This document shows, piece after piece, positions 24,560-37,648 of a DNA stretch of 64,000 bases. Position 1 is the stretch's first letter. Each line of letters begins with the position of its first letter. Under the pieces are notes generated by a model. The model was not told where the DNA came from. It saw only the letters and a list, made by a program, of their open reading frames with translations, and did not search any database. Source of the DNA: Ampullaceana balthica (taxonomy: Eukaryota; Mollusca; Gastropoda; Lymnaeidae); assembly GCA_944989445.1 (NCBI GenBank), contig CALYLW010000069.1, positions 1,116,001 through 1,180,000 on the forward strand. The letters are read 5' to 3'. The position numbers and the translations under genes were made by a program.

Positions 24560-25894
24560 AATCTTGAAATAATAGACATACTATGTGTGAGACTTTAGAA
24601 GACTTGGACAAAGTGCACAGTGGTCACCTCAGATTCTCAGTATCAGGACTCTTACAATGGTCACCTAAATCTAAGGGCTCTGGACAGTTCACAATGGTCA
24701 ACCAGTTTATAATAACATGAACGTAATTCGGGAGTTTCATTCTGGATGGATTAAAGGATTAAAAAAAAATAATTTATTGTTCGGAAAACTTTTTTTAAAT
24801 TTTTTATATTTTTTTTTGGTTTTTTTTCTTTTCTTTTTTTTTCTTTTTCTAAAGTTGGTGTAATGGATATGTTAACAATTGTCAGCGATATAGTTTTAAT
24901 TATTTCAATTTTACAGTAAAATAGTTCTATAAACTGATATCACGAGGGTTGCACGGCTTCACTTCTTTTTACGTTCTTAACCCTTCAGTATTTGTAAATC
25001 TTACCAAACCGTAACGTAAGTCTACACTTTAAAAAAAAATTATTTAAAAAAAAATTTGAAATGTATTTTCAATGCTTGTGTTCCTTCCATCAAGCAGTTG
25101 AGGACCCTCGGGTTAGCGGCTATGGTCTACAAAATATTTCAAGGGGAGATCATTATCCAAGAGAGGCAATAAATTACATCCCCTGCCCCACCCCCTCTCT
25201 TTATTGTCGCATATAACAATGTGTATCCTCATTGAGTTAACTGGGCACACACACAAAACAGGCGTACGTTGCCCCTAATCCCTAGGTTTTCACGACTGAC
25301 ATCGTTAGTAGAACCAAGATTCGGGAGATTATGTCCGCGCCGTGAATAGGGGCGGGGAAATAATGGCGCGATTAAGAAAAAGGCCCGCGTAGAGCTCTCC
25401 AGGAACCGGTGGGTAAAAGAGTTGGGGATGGATCTAATCTAACGAAATGTGGGCTGGTGATGAATACAGTGGTTTTATTTAACATACAGAGTATATCTCA
25501 CACGGCATTTGAAAATAACAATTGGTAAGAGGCGGATTAATTGTTTAAGTCAAGTAGGGATGGGTGGAGCCGTGGTGTGCACTGAGTGCTGTGGGCTTAG
25601 AAATCGACAATTCAATTTTTAAGAAATGTCCACTGGGAAATTTGTAGAATGCAAAAACTTTTACATTATTTTTCAATTTCATCAACAAAACATTGGTGCG
25701 CAAATATTTAATGCGAAGGCCGGATCAGTGAGACATGAATGTGTTGTTGTTGTTGTTTTTTTTTGTTGTTTTTTTTTGTTGTTTTTTTTTGGGGGGGGGG
25801 AGGCACTTGAAAAATTCAACCTTAGTTCAGGCCAAAGAAATTCGACTTTAAGATGACTTATATTATTTTTTTGTAATTATTATTTTGAATTTGC
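24557..25894. other. Noncoding stretch
   Basis: T-rich runs near 24785-24855 and a (GTT)n/T/G-run stretch at 25740-25800. Region 25130-25480 is more GC-balanced. No gene recognised. Confidence 0.35.
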
Positions 25895-25972
25895 TGCAGA
25901 GGATTTCGTGAGTCTCTCAGAATCACGCAGTGGACCGCGTGTGGCCCTCGGGCCGTAGATTTTCCACCCATG
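25895..25972. mobile_element. hAT terminal fragment
   Basis: On the minus strand it reads CATGGGTGGAAAATCTACGG, then CCCGAGGGCCACACGCGGTCC, the GC-rich terminal pattern of hAT MITEs also seen at 10601-10967. Only one end is present. Confidence 0.4.
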
Positions 25973-26352
25973 TGTTTGAGAAATTATGGGTTGGGCTTTG
26001 GTAAATTTACCGGTGCAGTAGATTTTTCTCTTATAAAGAAAATGTGTAAGTTCAGTAACACTTACCTATATTTTTTTACATTAAGTTCACGTGTGCATCA
26101 AGCTACCGTCAATCTTAGTTAAAATAGACAGTTAATTTCAATGGTTTCTCCCAATATTGGTGCACATTTAATTGCACATTTAAATAGTATGCGTTTGTGT
26201 GACATATCAAATAAATACTGAACATAAAATAAATTTTGGGGGTTATATGTATAATTAATAGTTTGGCAACAAATATTATAGAAATATTCCATACGAGCAA
26301 AAAAGCCCGTCCAAGGACGTTCCGCCACCGTTCGGTGGCATGTTGTAACTCC

Positions 26353-26756
26353 CCTCCAACAGCCGTCTCGATCAGCATACATGTCCATCACATCAAAAAT
26401 ACTATTCATTATTGTTTAAATAAATAACTGGTATAAACAGAGCTTTTTACTATAAATCCCAACGTGCATAACTCAAAATAAAGTCTTGGAAGAAATACTG
26501 CACCAAAAATAACTCGGTTTGAACGTCCGCGTAAACGTGTTCAATATGATTGGCCCTCCAACAGCCGTCTCGATCAGCATACATGTGCATCACGTCAAAA
26601 ATACTATTCATTATTGTTAAAATAAATAACTCGTATCAACAGAGCTTTTTACTTTAAATCCCAACGCGCATAACTCAAAATAAAATCTTGGAAGAAATAC
26701 TGCATCAAAAATAACTCGGTTTGAACGTCCGCGTAAACGTGTTCAATATGATTGGC
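26353..26756. repeat. Two tandem copies of a 202-bp unit
   Basis: 26353-26554 and 26555-26756 are direct, adjacent copies differing at only a few positions. Both start CCTCCAACAGCCGTCTCGAT and end CAATATGATTGGC. No coding potential. Confidence 0.9.
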
Positions 26757-28137
26757 TGTAGGAGTCATATGTGTTTGAGGGACCAATCGCTATCGATGAC
26801 CGCACAGAACACAGCTTTTTATTATATAGGATGTAAATAAATTATTTCACTTTAGTGGTCGACTTTCACTCCATTGAAAATTATTTCTTTTAAATTTCTT
26901 ATACTGCGTATTTTATATGGCAGTGATGGTCAACATATCCGCCTTTTAACTTGTCTATGATCTAAGACTGTCTTTATACATAATTCACAAGCCGAGCGCA
27001 AATAAACATGAGGAATGACCCTCGCTAGGGTCGACCAATCACAGTTCAAGGTTGGCAAGTTAGGGTGGTTAAGGGTGGGGGGGGGCAGGTAGCTAACCGC
27101 AGTGCGCATATCCTAAGACCAACAATGCCTCGGAGGTTTCCGACCCCCTTCCCCGAAGTTCACTCACGTTGTTTTGATTTCTCCTTGCTGTAGTTTGTAT
27201 CTTTGCACTATCTATGAGCAAGTTTTCGGCGTATGCTCAGGTCGTATCTAGTGTTGCATAAAAAGGTTATTAAGCGGTATGAAATTGAGTTGTATTTTGT
27301 TGTTGTTTTTTTAAACTCACAATTCATAACACATCTGAATTGTTTCCCTTTCTTTATGGATATGCATTGCCCTAGCAACCAAACAACGCTACCGAAATTT
27401 CCAAAGCAAAGAGCATCAATAAAAAGCAGGTGACTGATAAATCAACCTTGTTATGTCCTTGTTTTGTACCACATCCTGGTCACGTGCTTGTAAGCGTGCA
27501 TGGGTTAAAGATGTCCTCCATTCATCAGTCATGTACACACACTAACAATTATCTCCTTAAACACAATCACATACACACTCAATTATCTTCTCAAACACAC
27601 ACGTATACACAAAAAAACTCAAATGTATCTTCCCCCCCCCCAAAAATAATAAATTTAAAAAATATATTTAAAAATGGAACAAACAAAAAACTGTGAACGG
27701 AAGAGACAATAGGCCACATACAAAATCAGGGCAAGAGAAAGGACATTTATTTTCGCTAATATTTGAAATCGTCAGTGATTTACGACTTGGAGATGATTCC
27801 ACAAGCGAAGAAAATAAATAAATATAAAAAAATAATTTTACAAAATAATAATAATAAGACATAATGAGGGTATTTGACAGACAAATATTGTAAGCATAAT
27901 TTTGGAGAGACTATAATTTGTTCAAAAGAAAAACTTTACAGAAAAAACGATTAGGTTAGATCCAGACGAGAAGAATAAGAAAACCGTAGAGTCACTAGAA
28001 CTAGAATGTTAAACTAGGGTGGAAATTATGGACTGACGAACAAAATAAGAATTAAGATAACAGAAAACTCAAAACAAAATAGAAAAGTATTTGGAAAAAC
28101 TGAGGGAGTTTTACAAAGCTGGAAAGAAATTCATAAT
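26757..28137. other. Noncoding stretch
   Basis: No gene recognised. CA/ACAC-rich around 27530-27620, A-rich around 27630-27860. Confidence 0.4.
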
Positions 28138-28290
28138 TAAAGTATGATTAGGGTATACTTAAAGTATGATTAGGGTATAATTTAAGTATGATTCGAGTAT
28201 ATTTTGAATAAATTAGAGTATAATTAAAGTATTATTAGAGTATAGTTAAAGCATGATTAGAGTATAATTAGTGTATAATTAGCTTTCACC
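28138..28290. repeat. Degenerate tandem repeat of about 19-20 bp
   Basis: Repeated TATGATTAGAGTATAATTAA variants, about eight copies. Confidence 0.8.
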
Positions 28291-28505
28291 TAAAATAAAA
28301 TTAGACTAAGTTTACAATATATATAATTAATAGAGAGCCCTCCCCTCACCTTAGTCTTTCTTAAAGAAGAAGAAAATATAGGTAAATTTAAAAAGTAAGT
28401 GTTAAAAAATGTAAGAGTGAAAGAAAATAGATGTAGAGCTTAAAAAGAAATGGTAAGAGTGTGTCTATGACAATGATTGAAAGGATGTGAGGCTGCGAGA
28501 GACAC

Positions 28506-28536
<31 letters not shown>

Positions 28537-28799
28537 TCTTGAGAGAGGTATACAAAAGTGACCTGCTTGTCATCAATCCAGAAACAAATTATCCTTTTGA
28601 CAAATGTCACCTTAACAAGCTCCCCCACCCCCTAAAACACCACCGCACCCCCACCACCCCACCCAGTTCTTATCCCGCTGTTTAAGAAACTCCATTCGTC
28701 TAACACAAGGCCGCCAGCTAAACAGCTTTGCATTTTCTTTTTTGAAAGAAGTCATGTGTCTTTATTTTGGTGAATTACAGATGAGGCACAACAGGGGTT
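28291..28799. other. Noncoding stretch with simple sequence
   Basis: A GT/GA-rich run lies at about 28495-28545. No gene recognised. Confidence 0.4.
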
Positions 28800-29265
28800 T
28801 GTGTATTGTATGCATGTGTTAGGAAAATAAGGGACGTTTGTATTGTATGTGCTCAGCATACCAAGGCTGTTTGTATTGTATGTGCTAGGAAAACAAGCAC
28901 TGTTTGTATTGTATGTGCCATGCTAGGAAAACAAGCACTGTTTGCATTGTATGTGCTCAGCATACTAGGGCTGTTTGTGTTGTATGTGCTCGACACACCA
29001 AGGCTGTTTGTATTGTATGTGATCAGCATACCAGGGCTGTTTGTATTGTATGTGCTCGACTTACAAGGACTGTTTTGTATGTGTTTGGCATAAAAGGGAT
29101 GTTTGTTGTGTGTATCCACGGCACACTGGCTTTGTGTTGTGTGTATCCACGGCACACTAGCTGTGTGTTGTGTGTATCCACGGCACACTAGCTTTGTGTT
29201 GTGTGTATCCACGGCACACTGGCTGTGTGTTGTGTGTATCCACGGCACACAAGCTTTGAGTTTCG
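28800..29265. repeat. Two adjacent minisatellites (33 bp, then 31 bp)
   Basis: 28800-29095 holds variants of a 33-bp unit containing CTGTTTGTATTGTATGTGCT. 29100-29265 holds five copies of a 31-bp unit containing TATCCACGGCACACTGGCTT. Both share a TGT-rich core, so one may have grown from the other. Confidence 0.9.
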
Positions 29266-30027
29266 GAGTGTCCAAGCACGCAAGTGTGTTTTTAATGGGC
29301 TCAACAACCAATTTTTGAATGCGCTCAACGTCACATATTTGTGTAGGTCCGCTATATGTTTTCATTGTTAGTAATTTTTCCCTCCTCTGTGAACATTCCG
29401 CGAGACTAAATTTATTTTCTCACAATGCGTCACCAGTATCGGGTATGAACGTAGTTAGTTCGATTTTATTGAACCGTTTTGTTTAAAATTTAAGAAAAAA
29501 AATTTTTAATATTTTTTTCCAATTTATTAATAGTTTATATATTTTGTTACTTACATACCTTTGGTATTATTATTTATTTAGACGTGCATACGTAAACAAA
29601 AAGGGTTTTCTTCCTTATTTTTTGCATAGCAAAACGAATTTCCTGTGTTACGTCACAACATTTTGTAGCCATGGAATTACCACGACTTAACCAGTTTCGC
29701 GAAAATAATGAATCGCAACTTAACGGTATCTATATAAGCTTTATAAAAATATAATCAATGGAAATAGATCGATTAATCGATTAATTTTTTAAAAATTAAT
29801 CGAACATTTTTTTAAAAATTCAGTACCAGCCCTACTTATAAACCATCCATCCGCCCCCATCCTCAGGGTTCCATGCTAGGTATTGACAATAAAAGTAAAC
29901 CAACTAATAACTATTCTACTGTCACTTGTGATGACAGTTTCCACTATAACGCTAATGTAACATGCTATTCCAGAATGCTCACCACTTCAAGACTTAGCTT
30001 AAATCAAAAGTCATTAAGGTTTTATTC
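29266..30027. other. Noncoding stretch with a possible hAT remnant
   Basis: About 29765-29835 reads GATTAATCGATTAATTTTTT, ending near AGCCCTA. It resembles the right terminus of the hAT element at 47394-48127. No gene recognised. Confidence 0.35.
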
Positions 30028-32520
30028 AATCCCTTATATTAACTTCACCGCCGTCTCTCTTTGTCTCTCTGTCTGTCGTTCGTCGTCGGGCGGGCGAAAA
30101 AAAAAGTAAAAGATGACCCACTTCCCGTGATGTCATCGAGCTGAAATTTAGCACATAGCCTCGTGTCACCTAACAATTCATCGTATCAAAATGTCAGATT
30201 GATCGAACGTACCGTAATTAAATTAATGCATTTTTAGTTTATCCTTATATGAGGTATGTAATTCAATTTCACAGTTTGTTATTGTTTTTTTTTCACGTGA
30301 CAGCTCAGTTCGCGCGTTGACGCGATGTACCGGAGTGCTTTTGTTTACATTTTACGCGTCACGCTGAGCTCGGTCCAGCAATCGGTGACCAGAACTTTCC
30401 CTCTCCCACCCCCCCTCCCACGGGTTATAAGACAAAGGGGAGTTAAGACAGATATACTGTTAGTTATGTCTCATATATAAGGGATTTATAGTCAAAAACT
30501 TTGTTTTTAAATCCCTTATATTAACTTCACCGGCGTCTCTCTCTGTCTCTCTCTCTGTCTGTCTTGGGCGGGCGGAAAAACAAAAGTAAAAAATGACCCA
30601 CTTCCCGTGATCCGATCAAGCTGAAATTTGGCACACGGACCCGTCTCACCTAACAATGCATCGTATCAAAATTTCAGATCGATCGAAAGTACCGTAATTA
30701 AATTAATGCATTTTTAGTTTATCCTTATATGAGGTATGTAATTCAAATTCACTGTTTGTTATTGTTTTTTTCTTCCACTTCCACATGAGTTTGAGTTGAC
30801 GCCGACCGTCGTGTTGACGCCGACCGTCGTGCCGACACCCCCTCACATCCCACCCCCATTTATTAAAGACAAGGGACATCACTCGGTGTCAGTCTGTAAA
30901 TGTTTGAAAATAATCAATACTGTTAGTTATGTCTCATATATAAGGGATTTATAGTCAAAAACTTTGTTTTTACGGGTTTGTTTTATTAAATCCCTTATAT
31001 TAACTTCGCGGCCGTCTCTGTCGTCATCTCATCATCTCTCTCATCATCTCATGGGCGGGCGGAAAAAGAAAAGTCGAAAATGACCCACTTTTAGTGATCC
31101 GATCGAGCTGAAATTTGGCACACGGGCCCGTCTGACCTAACAATGCATCGTATCAAAATTTTAGATCGATCGATCGTACCGTAATTAAATTAATGCATTT
31201 TTAGTTTATCTATATAAACTATATGTAGAGGTCGCTATCGTTTACATTTTACGGGTCACTTGACTTCAGGCCAGCCACCGGTGTGAACACATCTCGTGCT
31301 TAAACCAGGTAAACAGGCGTGCTTTTGTTTACATTTGGCATGTCACGGTGAGTTCGGCCCAGCGAGCGGGGACAAGACCGTTCCCCTCTCCCACCCCCTA
31401 CCCCCCTTTGGGGGTTAAAAGCAAAGGGGATTAAAGACAGATTCAGTCTGTAGATATTTGTAAATACTTTAAGTTCTGTCTCATATATAAGGGATTTATA
31501 GTCAAAAACTTTGTTTTTACGGGTTTGTTTTATTAAATCCCTTATATTAACTTCGCGGCCGGTCATCTCTCTCATGGGCTGGGCGGGCAGAAAAAGAAAA
31601 GTCGAAAATGACCCACTTCCAGTGATCCGATCGAGCTGAAATTTGGCACACGGACCCGTCTAACCTAACAATGCATCGTATCAAAATTTCAGATCGATCG
31701 AACGTACCGTAATTAAATTAATGCATTTTTAGTTTATCCTTATATGAGGTATGTAATTCAAATTCACGGTTTGTTATTGTTTTTTTCTTCCACTTCCACG
31801 TGAGTTTGAGTTGACGCCGACACCCCCTCACGTCCCACCCCCATTTATTAAAGACAAGGGACATCACTCGGTGTCAGTCTGTCAATGTTTGTAGCGTTTG
31901 AAAATAATCAATACTGTTAGTTATGTCTCATATATAAGGGATTTATAGTCAAAAACTTTGTTTTTACGGGTTTGTTTTATTACGGTATTGTTTTATTAAA
32001 TCCCTTATATTAACTTCACCGCCGTCTCTGTCTCTCTGTCTGTCGTTCGTCGCCGGGCGGGCGGAAAAACAAAAGTCAAAAATGAACCACTTCCCGTAAA
32101 GCCATCGAGCTGTAATTTGGCACACGGGTCCGTGTCACCTAACAATGCATCGTATCAAAAATTCAGATCGATCGAACGTACCGTAATTAAATTAATGTAT
32201 TTTTAGTTTATCTATATAAACTATATGTAGCGGTCGCTATTGTTTACATTTTACGGGTCACTTGACTTCACGCCAGCCATCGGTGAACACATCTCGTGTT
32301 TTAACCAGGTGGTTTACACCAGGAGTTGAGTTAACGCGTTGACGCCACCCATCCATGTCCACACCCCCTCCCCCTTCCCCCAGTTTTAAAGCCAGGGGAG
32401 ATAATTTCGGTTTCAGTCTGTAAATGTTTGTCGCGTTTGAACATAATCAATACTTTTAGTTATGTCTCATATATAAGGGATTTATAGTCAAAAACTTTGT
32501 TTTTACGGGTTTGTTTTATT
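30028..32520. repeat. Five-unit modular tandem array, about 460-550 bp per unit
   Basis: Units start at 30028, 30509, 30988, 31535 and 31998. Each begins AAATCCCTTATATTAACTTC (first unit diverged) and closes with CATATATAAGGGATTTATAG plus a linker. The ends of each unit are thus inverted repeats (AAATCCCTTATAT / ATATAAGGGATTT). The left 200 bp or so is conserved: GACCCACTT, GAGCTGAAATTTGGCACACG, and CGTACCGTAATTAAATTAAT. The middle part switches between two sequence types. No coding potential. Confidence 0.9.
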
Positions 32521-32844
32521 TGCTGTTAATGCTCGTGCAGATGGGATTGGAGAAAAAAAAGGGGGGGGGGTAAACATCGTCATTGTACTGTGAGAAGAGG
32601 AGGGTGACGGACCGTGGATGAACTAATCGCATCGTTCACAACATGAATTGAACCCTGGGCTGTGGATCTATCCACCAACGCCGGGAATATTTGGGGGCAC
32701 CTGGAAGCGATCCTTGTTGACATTTGATCGGTTTGGTATCTGATGTCGGCTATTTATATAAGTACACGTCATATTATCATCACTCCCGTGTCAATGATGA
32801 CTTCACATCGGGAATGATGTACCTTGATCATACCGTGTTGGTAG
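32521..32844. other. Noncoding stretch
   Basis: No recognised feature other than an A run followed by a G run near 32553-32570 and the left copy of the hAT MITE target duplication (32837-32844). Confidence 0.5.
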
Positions 32845-33238
32845 TAGAGCTGTCAATAATGTTGAAAAATGCTGCCCGGGTACCCGTCCAAATTTCGAAC
32901 GGGTACCCGGGTTACCCGTTCAAAACATTGCATAACTTTTCCAGTCATTACCACTATACAATGCTACCTAGCCACCTTCCGTGCACCTCATTTCACACAG
33001 TAGCCACAGATATTTGTCCGTATATGTATTTCACAGCATATATTTGAAACAAACATTTTCATTTGATAAATTGTTTTGCGAGCGCAAATTAAACCCACAA
33101 AAAAGCCGCATGTGAGCCGAAGTTTGGTTAATATAGACATTGAAGCCACATTTTCACGGGTACCCGGGCGGAATTTTACTACCCGGGTAATCTTACGGCA
33201 ACGGGTACCCGGGTCCCGGGTACCCGTTGACAGGCCTA
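32845..33238. mobile_element. hAT MITE, 394 bp, with 8-bp target duplication
   Basis: The ends are TAGAGCTGTCAA and TTGACAGGCCTA (inverted, 10 of 12 matching). GTTGGTAG occurs immediately outside both ends (32837-32844 and 33239-33246), a perfect 8-bp duplication diagnostic of hAT-type insertion. Subterminal regions are packed with ACCCGGGTACCCG-type palindromes. Non-autonomous. Confidence 0.9.
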
Positions 33239-33246
33239 GTTGGTAG

Positions 33247-34049
33247 GTATGTAACTCCATCCCGTCCCCGCCCCGCCTCCCCCCCACACAACCACTTTGA
33301 TACCATCGCCGTACTCCCACTCCTCACCATTTTCTCCTCGTGACGTAGCTTCCCTTTGTTTGGTCATATCAAAGGGAACCTTTTGAAAAATGCCGGGGTC
33401 ATCAAAGAAACGTCCGTGTACTTAACAACTCTGACGCTGACATATCTGTCACACCCCCCTCCCACCACCATCACCACCTACCTGGCCCCTTGACCATAAC
33501 TACAACCATTCTATGTGTTGAGGAGGTACTTTCATTTTCTTGTCTTTTTTAAAAAAATCTATCTTAAAACTATTCTCTTATTATTTCCATACTTATCACA
33601 CGATTAGGAAACAACTATAGCTATAACTAACGTGTAATAAAATCGATCTATAGTTATGAACGAACGATCAATTTTTATAAACCTTGTTAAAGACTACGAT
33701 TAAAAGGTTCATTTGTTTCATCCACTGTCTTAATTGACAAAGCTTCACTGAAACATTTTTTTAGAATTTAAAGATGTGTATATCAGAAAATAAGAGACTA
33801 TGAGTTCAACAGGAGCCGACAATCAGACAAATTTCTTGCTGTGTGATTCTCATGTGGGCAGAATTAAGTTCGGGCAAAAATATTACAAAGGGTAGATAAA
33901 TGTCAGCAGCATAATGATGTAACTATTAACATGTAACAATATCAGCTAATATTGAAAGGTCTGTAAAATAGCAAAGTATGAGATTTTTCGTTGGAGCACT
34001 AATTGATTGTAAGGTTGGCAACTGGCAACCTCACTTTGGAAAAAGGTGG
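33247..34049. other. Noncoding stretch
   Basis: No recognised feature; small open frames only. Confidence 0.4.
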
Positions 34050-35480
34050 ATATCTAACATAGCTGATGTAGCCACACTTTGTCACAAAGTTGTATATCTT
34101 TTACATAGCTGATGTAGCCACACTGTCACAAAGTTGTGGTACATCTAACACAGCTGATGTAGCCACACCGTCACAAAGTTGTACATCTAACACAGCTGAT
34201 GTAGCCACACTGTCACAAAGTTGTACATCTAACACAGCTGATGTAGCCACACTGTCACAAAGTTGTATATCTGACATAGCTGATGTAGCCACACTGTCAC
34301 AAAGTTGTACATCTAACACAGCTGATGTAGCCACACTGTCACAAAGTTGTACATCTAACATAGCTGATGTAGCCACACTGTCACAAAGTTGTATATCTAA
34401 CATAGCTGATGTAGCCACACTGTCACAAAGTTGTATATCTAACATAGCTGATGTAGCCACACTTTGTCACAAAGTTGTATATCTAACATAGCTGATGTAG
34501 CCACACTGTCACAAAGTTGTATATCTAACATAGCTGATGTAGCCACACTGTCACAAAGTTGTACATCTAACATAGCTGATGTAGCCACACTGTCACAAAG
34601 TTGTATATCTAACATAGCTGATGTAGCCACACTGTCATAAAGTTGTACATCTAACACAGCTGATGTAGCCACACTGTTACAAAGTTGTACATCTAACACA
34701 GCTGATGTAGCCACACTGTCACAAAGTTGTATATCTAACATAGCTGATGTAGCCACACTGTCACAAAGTTGTACATCTAACACAGCTGATGTAGCCACAC
34801 TGTCACAAAGTTGTACATCTAACATAGCTGATGTAGCCACACTTTGGCACAAAGTTGTATTTAACATAGCTGATGTAGCCACACTGTCACTAAGTTGTAC
34901 ATCTTGCGTAGCTGATGTAGCCACACTTTGGCACAAAGTTGTATATCTAACATAGCTGATGTAGCCACACTGTCACAAAGTTGTATATCTAACATAGCTG
35001 ATGTAGCCACACTGTCACAAAGTTGTACATCTTGCATAGCTGATGTAGCCACACTTTGGCACAAAGTTGTATATCTAACATAGCTGATGTAGCCACACTG
35101 TCACAAAGTTGTATATCTAACATAGCTGATGTAGCCACACTGTCACAAAGTTGTACATCTAGCATAGCTGATGTAGCCACACTTTGGCACACAGTTGTAT
35201 ATCTAACATAGCTGATGTAGCCACACTGTCACAAAGTTGTTTATCTAACATAGCTGATGTAGCCACACTTTGTCACAAAGTTGTGGTACATCTAACACAG
35301 CTGATGTAGCCACACCGTCACAAAGTTGTCTATCTAACATAGCTGATGTTATAGCCACACCGTCACAGAGTTGTCTATCTAACACAGCTGATGTTATAGC
35401 CACACCGTCACAGAGTTGTCTATCTAACATAGCTGATGTTATAGCCACACTTGTTAAGCGTTGGTCGCCACACCTTGTCA
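34050..35480. repeat. 42-bp minisatellite, about 34 copies
   Basis: Units contain CATAGCTGATGTAGCCACAC and TGTCACAAAGTTGTA. Some units are extended (CTTTGTCAC or CTTTGGCAC) and three near 35340-35450 carry a GTTATA insertion. Since 42 is a multiple of three, long open frames appear on both strands; these are artefacts. Confidence 0.97.
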
Positions 35481-35785
35481 AAACTTTTCTCTGATCTTCA
35501 CCTTGCTAACAAGACGTCCCGGTCACGTTTGGGTGACTAACGACTTCACGAGAAACACCAGATCGCTACATCATACCACTAAACATATATATGGGAGTGG
35601 GGTTGGTAGACACGAAACATGCAGTTGAACCTCAATAATGAGACAAGAGCATATGGCAAAGTCTTTCACGGTGTTCTCTGAAGGCTTTCATTCGGAGTAT
35701 AACACGAGAGATACCGAGTGTTGTTACTTCCTGAAACGCCAATAGAGTGACACCAGATCAGGTTTTAAATGACTGCCAGGTTAAG
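35481..35785. other. Spacer between two arrays, no feature
   Basis: Unique sequence without recognised content. Confidence 0.4.
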
Positions 35786-37219
35786 TATGGTATTGTCAGA
35801 GGCGAGTTTATGTGTGGTATTGTCAGAGGCGAGTTTATGTGTGGTATTGTCAGAGGCGAGTTTATGTGTGGTATTGTCAGAGGCGAGTTTATGTGTGGTA
35901 TTGTCAGATGCGAGTTTATGTGTGGTATTGTCAGAGGCGAGTTTATGTGTGGTATTGTCAGAGGCGAGTTTATGTGTGGTATTGTCAGAGGCGAGTTTAT
36001 GTAAGGTATTGTCAGAGGCGAGTTTATGTAAGGTATTGTCAGAGGCGAGTTTATGTAAGGTATTGTCAGAGGCGCGTTTATGTAAGGTATTGTCAGAGGC
36101 GAGTTTATGTAAGGTATTGTCAGAGGCGAGTTTATGTAAGGTATTGTCAGAGGCGAGTTTATGTGTGGTATTGTCAGAGGCGCGTTTATGTAAGGTATTG
36201 TCAGAGGCGAGTTTATGTAAGGTATTGTCAGAGGCGCGTTTATGTAAGGTATTGTCAGAGGCGCGTTTATGTAAGGTATTGTCAGAGGCGAGTTTATGTA
36301 AGGTATTGTCAGAGGCGAGTTTATGTAAGGTATTGTCAGAGGCGCGTTTATGTAAGGTATTGTCAGAGGCGAGTTTATGTAAGATATTGTCAGAGGCGAG
36401 TTTATGTAAGGTATTGTCAGAGGCGCGTTTATGTAAGGTATTGTCAGAGGCGAGTTTATGTAAGGTATTGTCAGAGGCGAGTTTATGTAAGGTATTGTCA
36501 GAGGCGAGTTTATGTAAGGTATTGTCAGAGGCGCGTTTATGTAAGGTATTGTCAGAGGCGAGTTTATGTAAGGTATTGTCAGAGGCGAGTTTATGTAAGG
36601 TATTGTCAGAGGCGCGTTTATGTAAGGTATTGTCAGAGGCGAGTTTATGTAAGATATTGTCAGAGGCGAGTTTATGTAAGGTATTGTCAGAGGCGAGTTT
36701 ATGTAAGGTATTGTCAGAGGCGAGTTTATGTAAGGTATTGTCAGAGGCGAGTTTATGTAAGGTATTGTCAGAGGCGAGTTTATGTAAGGTATTGTCAGAG
36801 GCGAGTTTATGTAAGGTATTGTCAGAGGCGCGTTTATGTAAGGTATTGTCAGAGGCGAGTTTATGTAAGGTATTGTCAGAGGCGAGTTTATGTAAGGTAT
36901 TGTCAGAGGCGCGTTTATGTAAGGTATTGTCAGAGGCGAGTTTATGTAAGATATTGTCAGAGGCGAGTTTATGTAAGGTATTGTCAGAGGCGCGTTTATG
37001 TAAGGTATTGTCAGAGGCGAGTTTATGTAAGGTATTGTCAGAGGCGAGTTTATGTAAGGTATTGTCAGAGGCGCGTTTATGTAAGGCATTGTCAGAGGCG
37101 AGTTTATGTAAGGTATTGTCAGAGGCGAGTTTATGTATGGTATTGTCAGAGGCGAGTTTATGTAAGGTATTGTCAGAGGCGAGTTTATGTATGGTATTGT
37201 CAGAGGCGAGTTTATGTAA
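35786..37219. repeat. 27-bp minisatellite, about 53 copies
   Basis: Unit GTATTGTCAGAGGCGAGTTT plus ATGTAAG or ATGTGTG. The first eight units are mostly the GTG type, the rest mostly the AAG type. GAGTTT/GCGTTT and GGTATT/GATATT variants recur in blocks, giving a higher-order period. With a 27-bp unit, frames of 443-538 codons stay open on both strands at once, which marks them as non-coding. Confidence 0.98.
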
Positions 37220-37648
37220 GTTGACGTGCATGGATGGGCTCAGCCTAACTGGTGGACTTGCATGTCTTATAGAGGAGCCATTAAAAACAAAGTTAACACA
37301 CAAACGCACCCTCACAGACACACACACACAAACAGACACACACACACATTATCATTTGGTATACCTGGGCGCACACGAATGCTGATGAGGCAGCGTGAAG
37401 CGTGATTTAATTATTTACCAAAACAACTCGACCGTAACCATCCGACACCGCCCTGACGACACCCCATCTTAAAACATGCACAACACCATTGCCATGTCAC
37501 AGACCATGTCAACCAGCAGGTTTCAGAAAACTTTATGAGCAGACGACACCTTTCGATGCTTGGTCGTCACTTTAAGACACAAGTCATAATTTTTTAGTAG
37601 CTTAATGTTGACGAAATTCATTTAATTAATGTTGTTGTTGTTGAAAGT
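37220..37648. other. Noncoding spacer
   Basis: An ACAC-rich simple stretch lies at about 37315-37350. No gene recognised. Confidence 0.4.

Noticed and set aside
28853..29365. 170-codon minus-strand frame
   Set aside because: It covers two minisatellites (33 and 31 bp); the plus strand is open too.
34090..35494. Long open frames encoding SCTSNTADVATLSQ-type repeats
   Set aside because: They come from a 42-bp minisatellite; the opposite strand is equally open, and occasional units with indels break the frame.
35758..37385. Overlapping open frames of 443-538 codons on both strands
   Set aside because: They are produced by a 27-bp repeat with no stop in several frames. Long frames exist on both strands at once and differ only by repeat variants, and there is no start context, splice site or known repeat protein.
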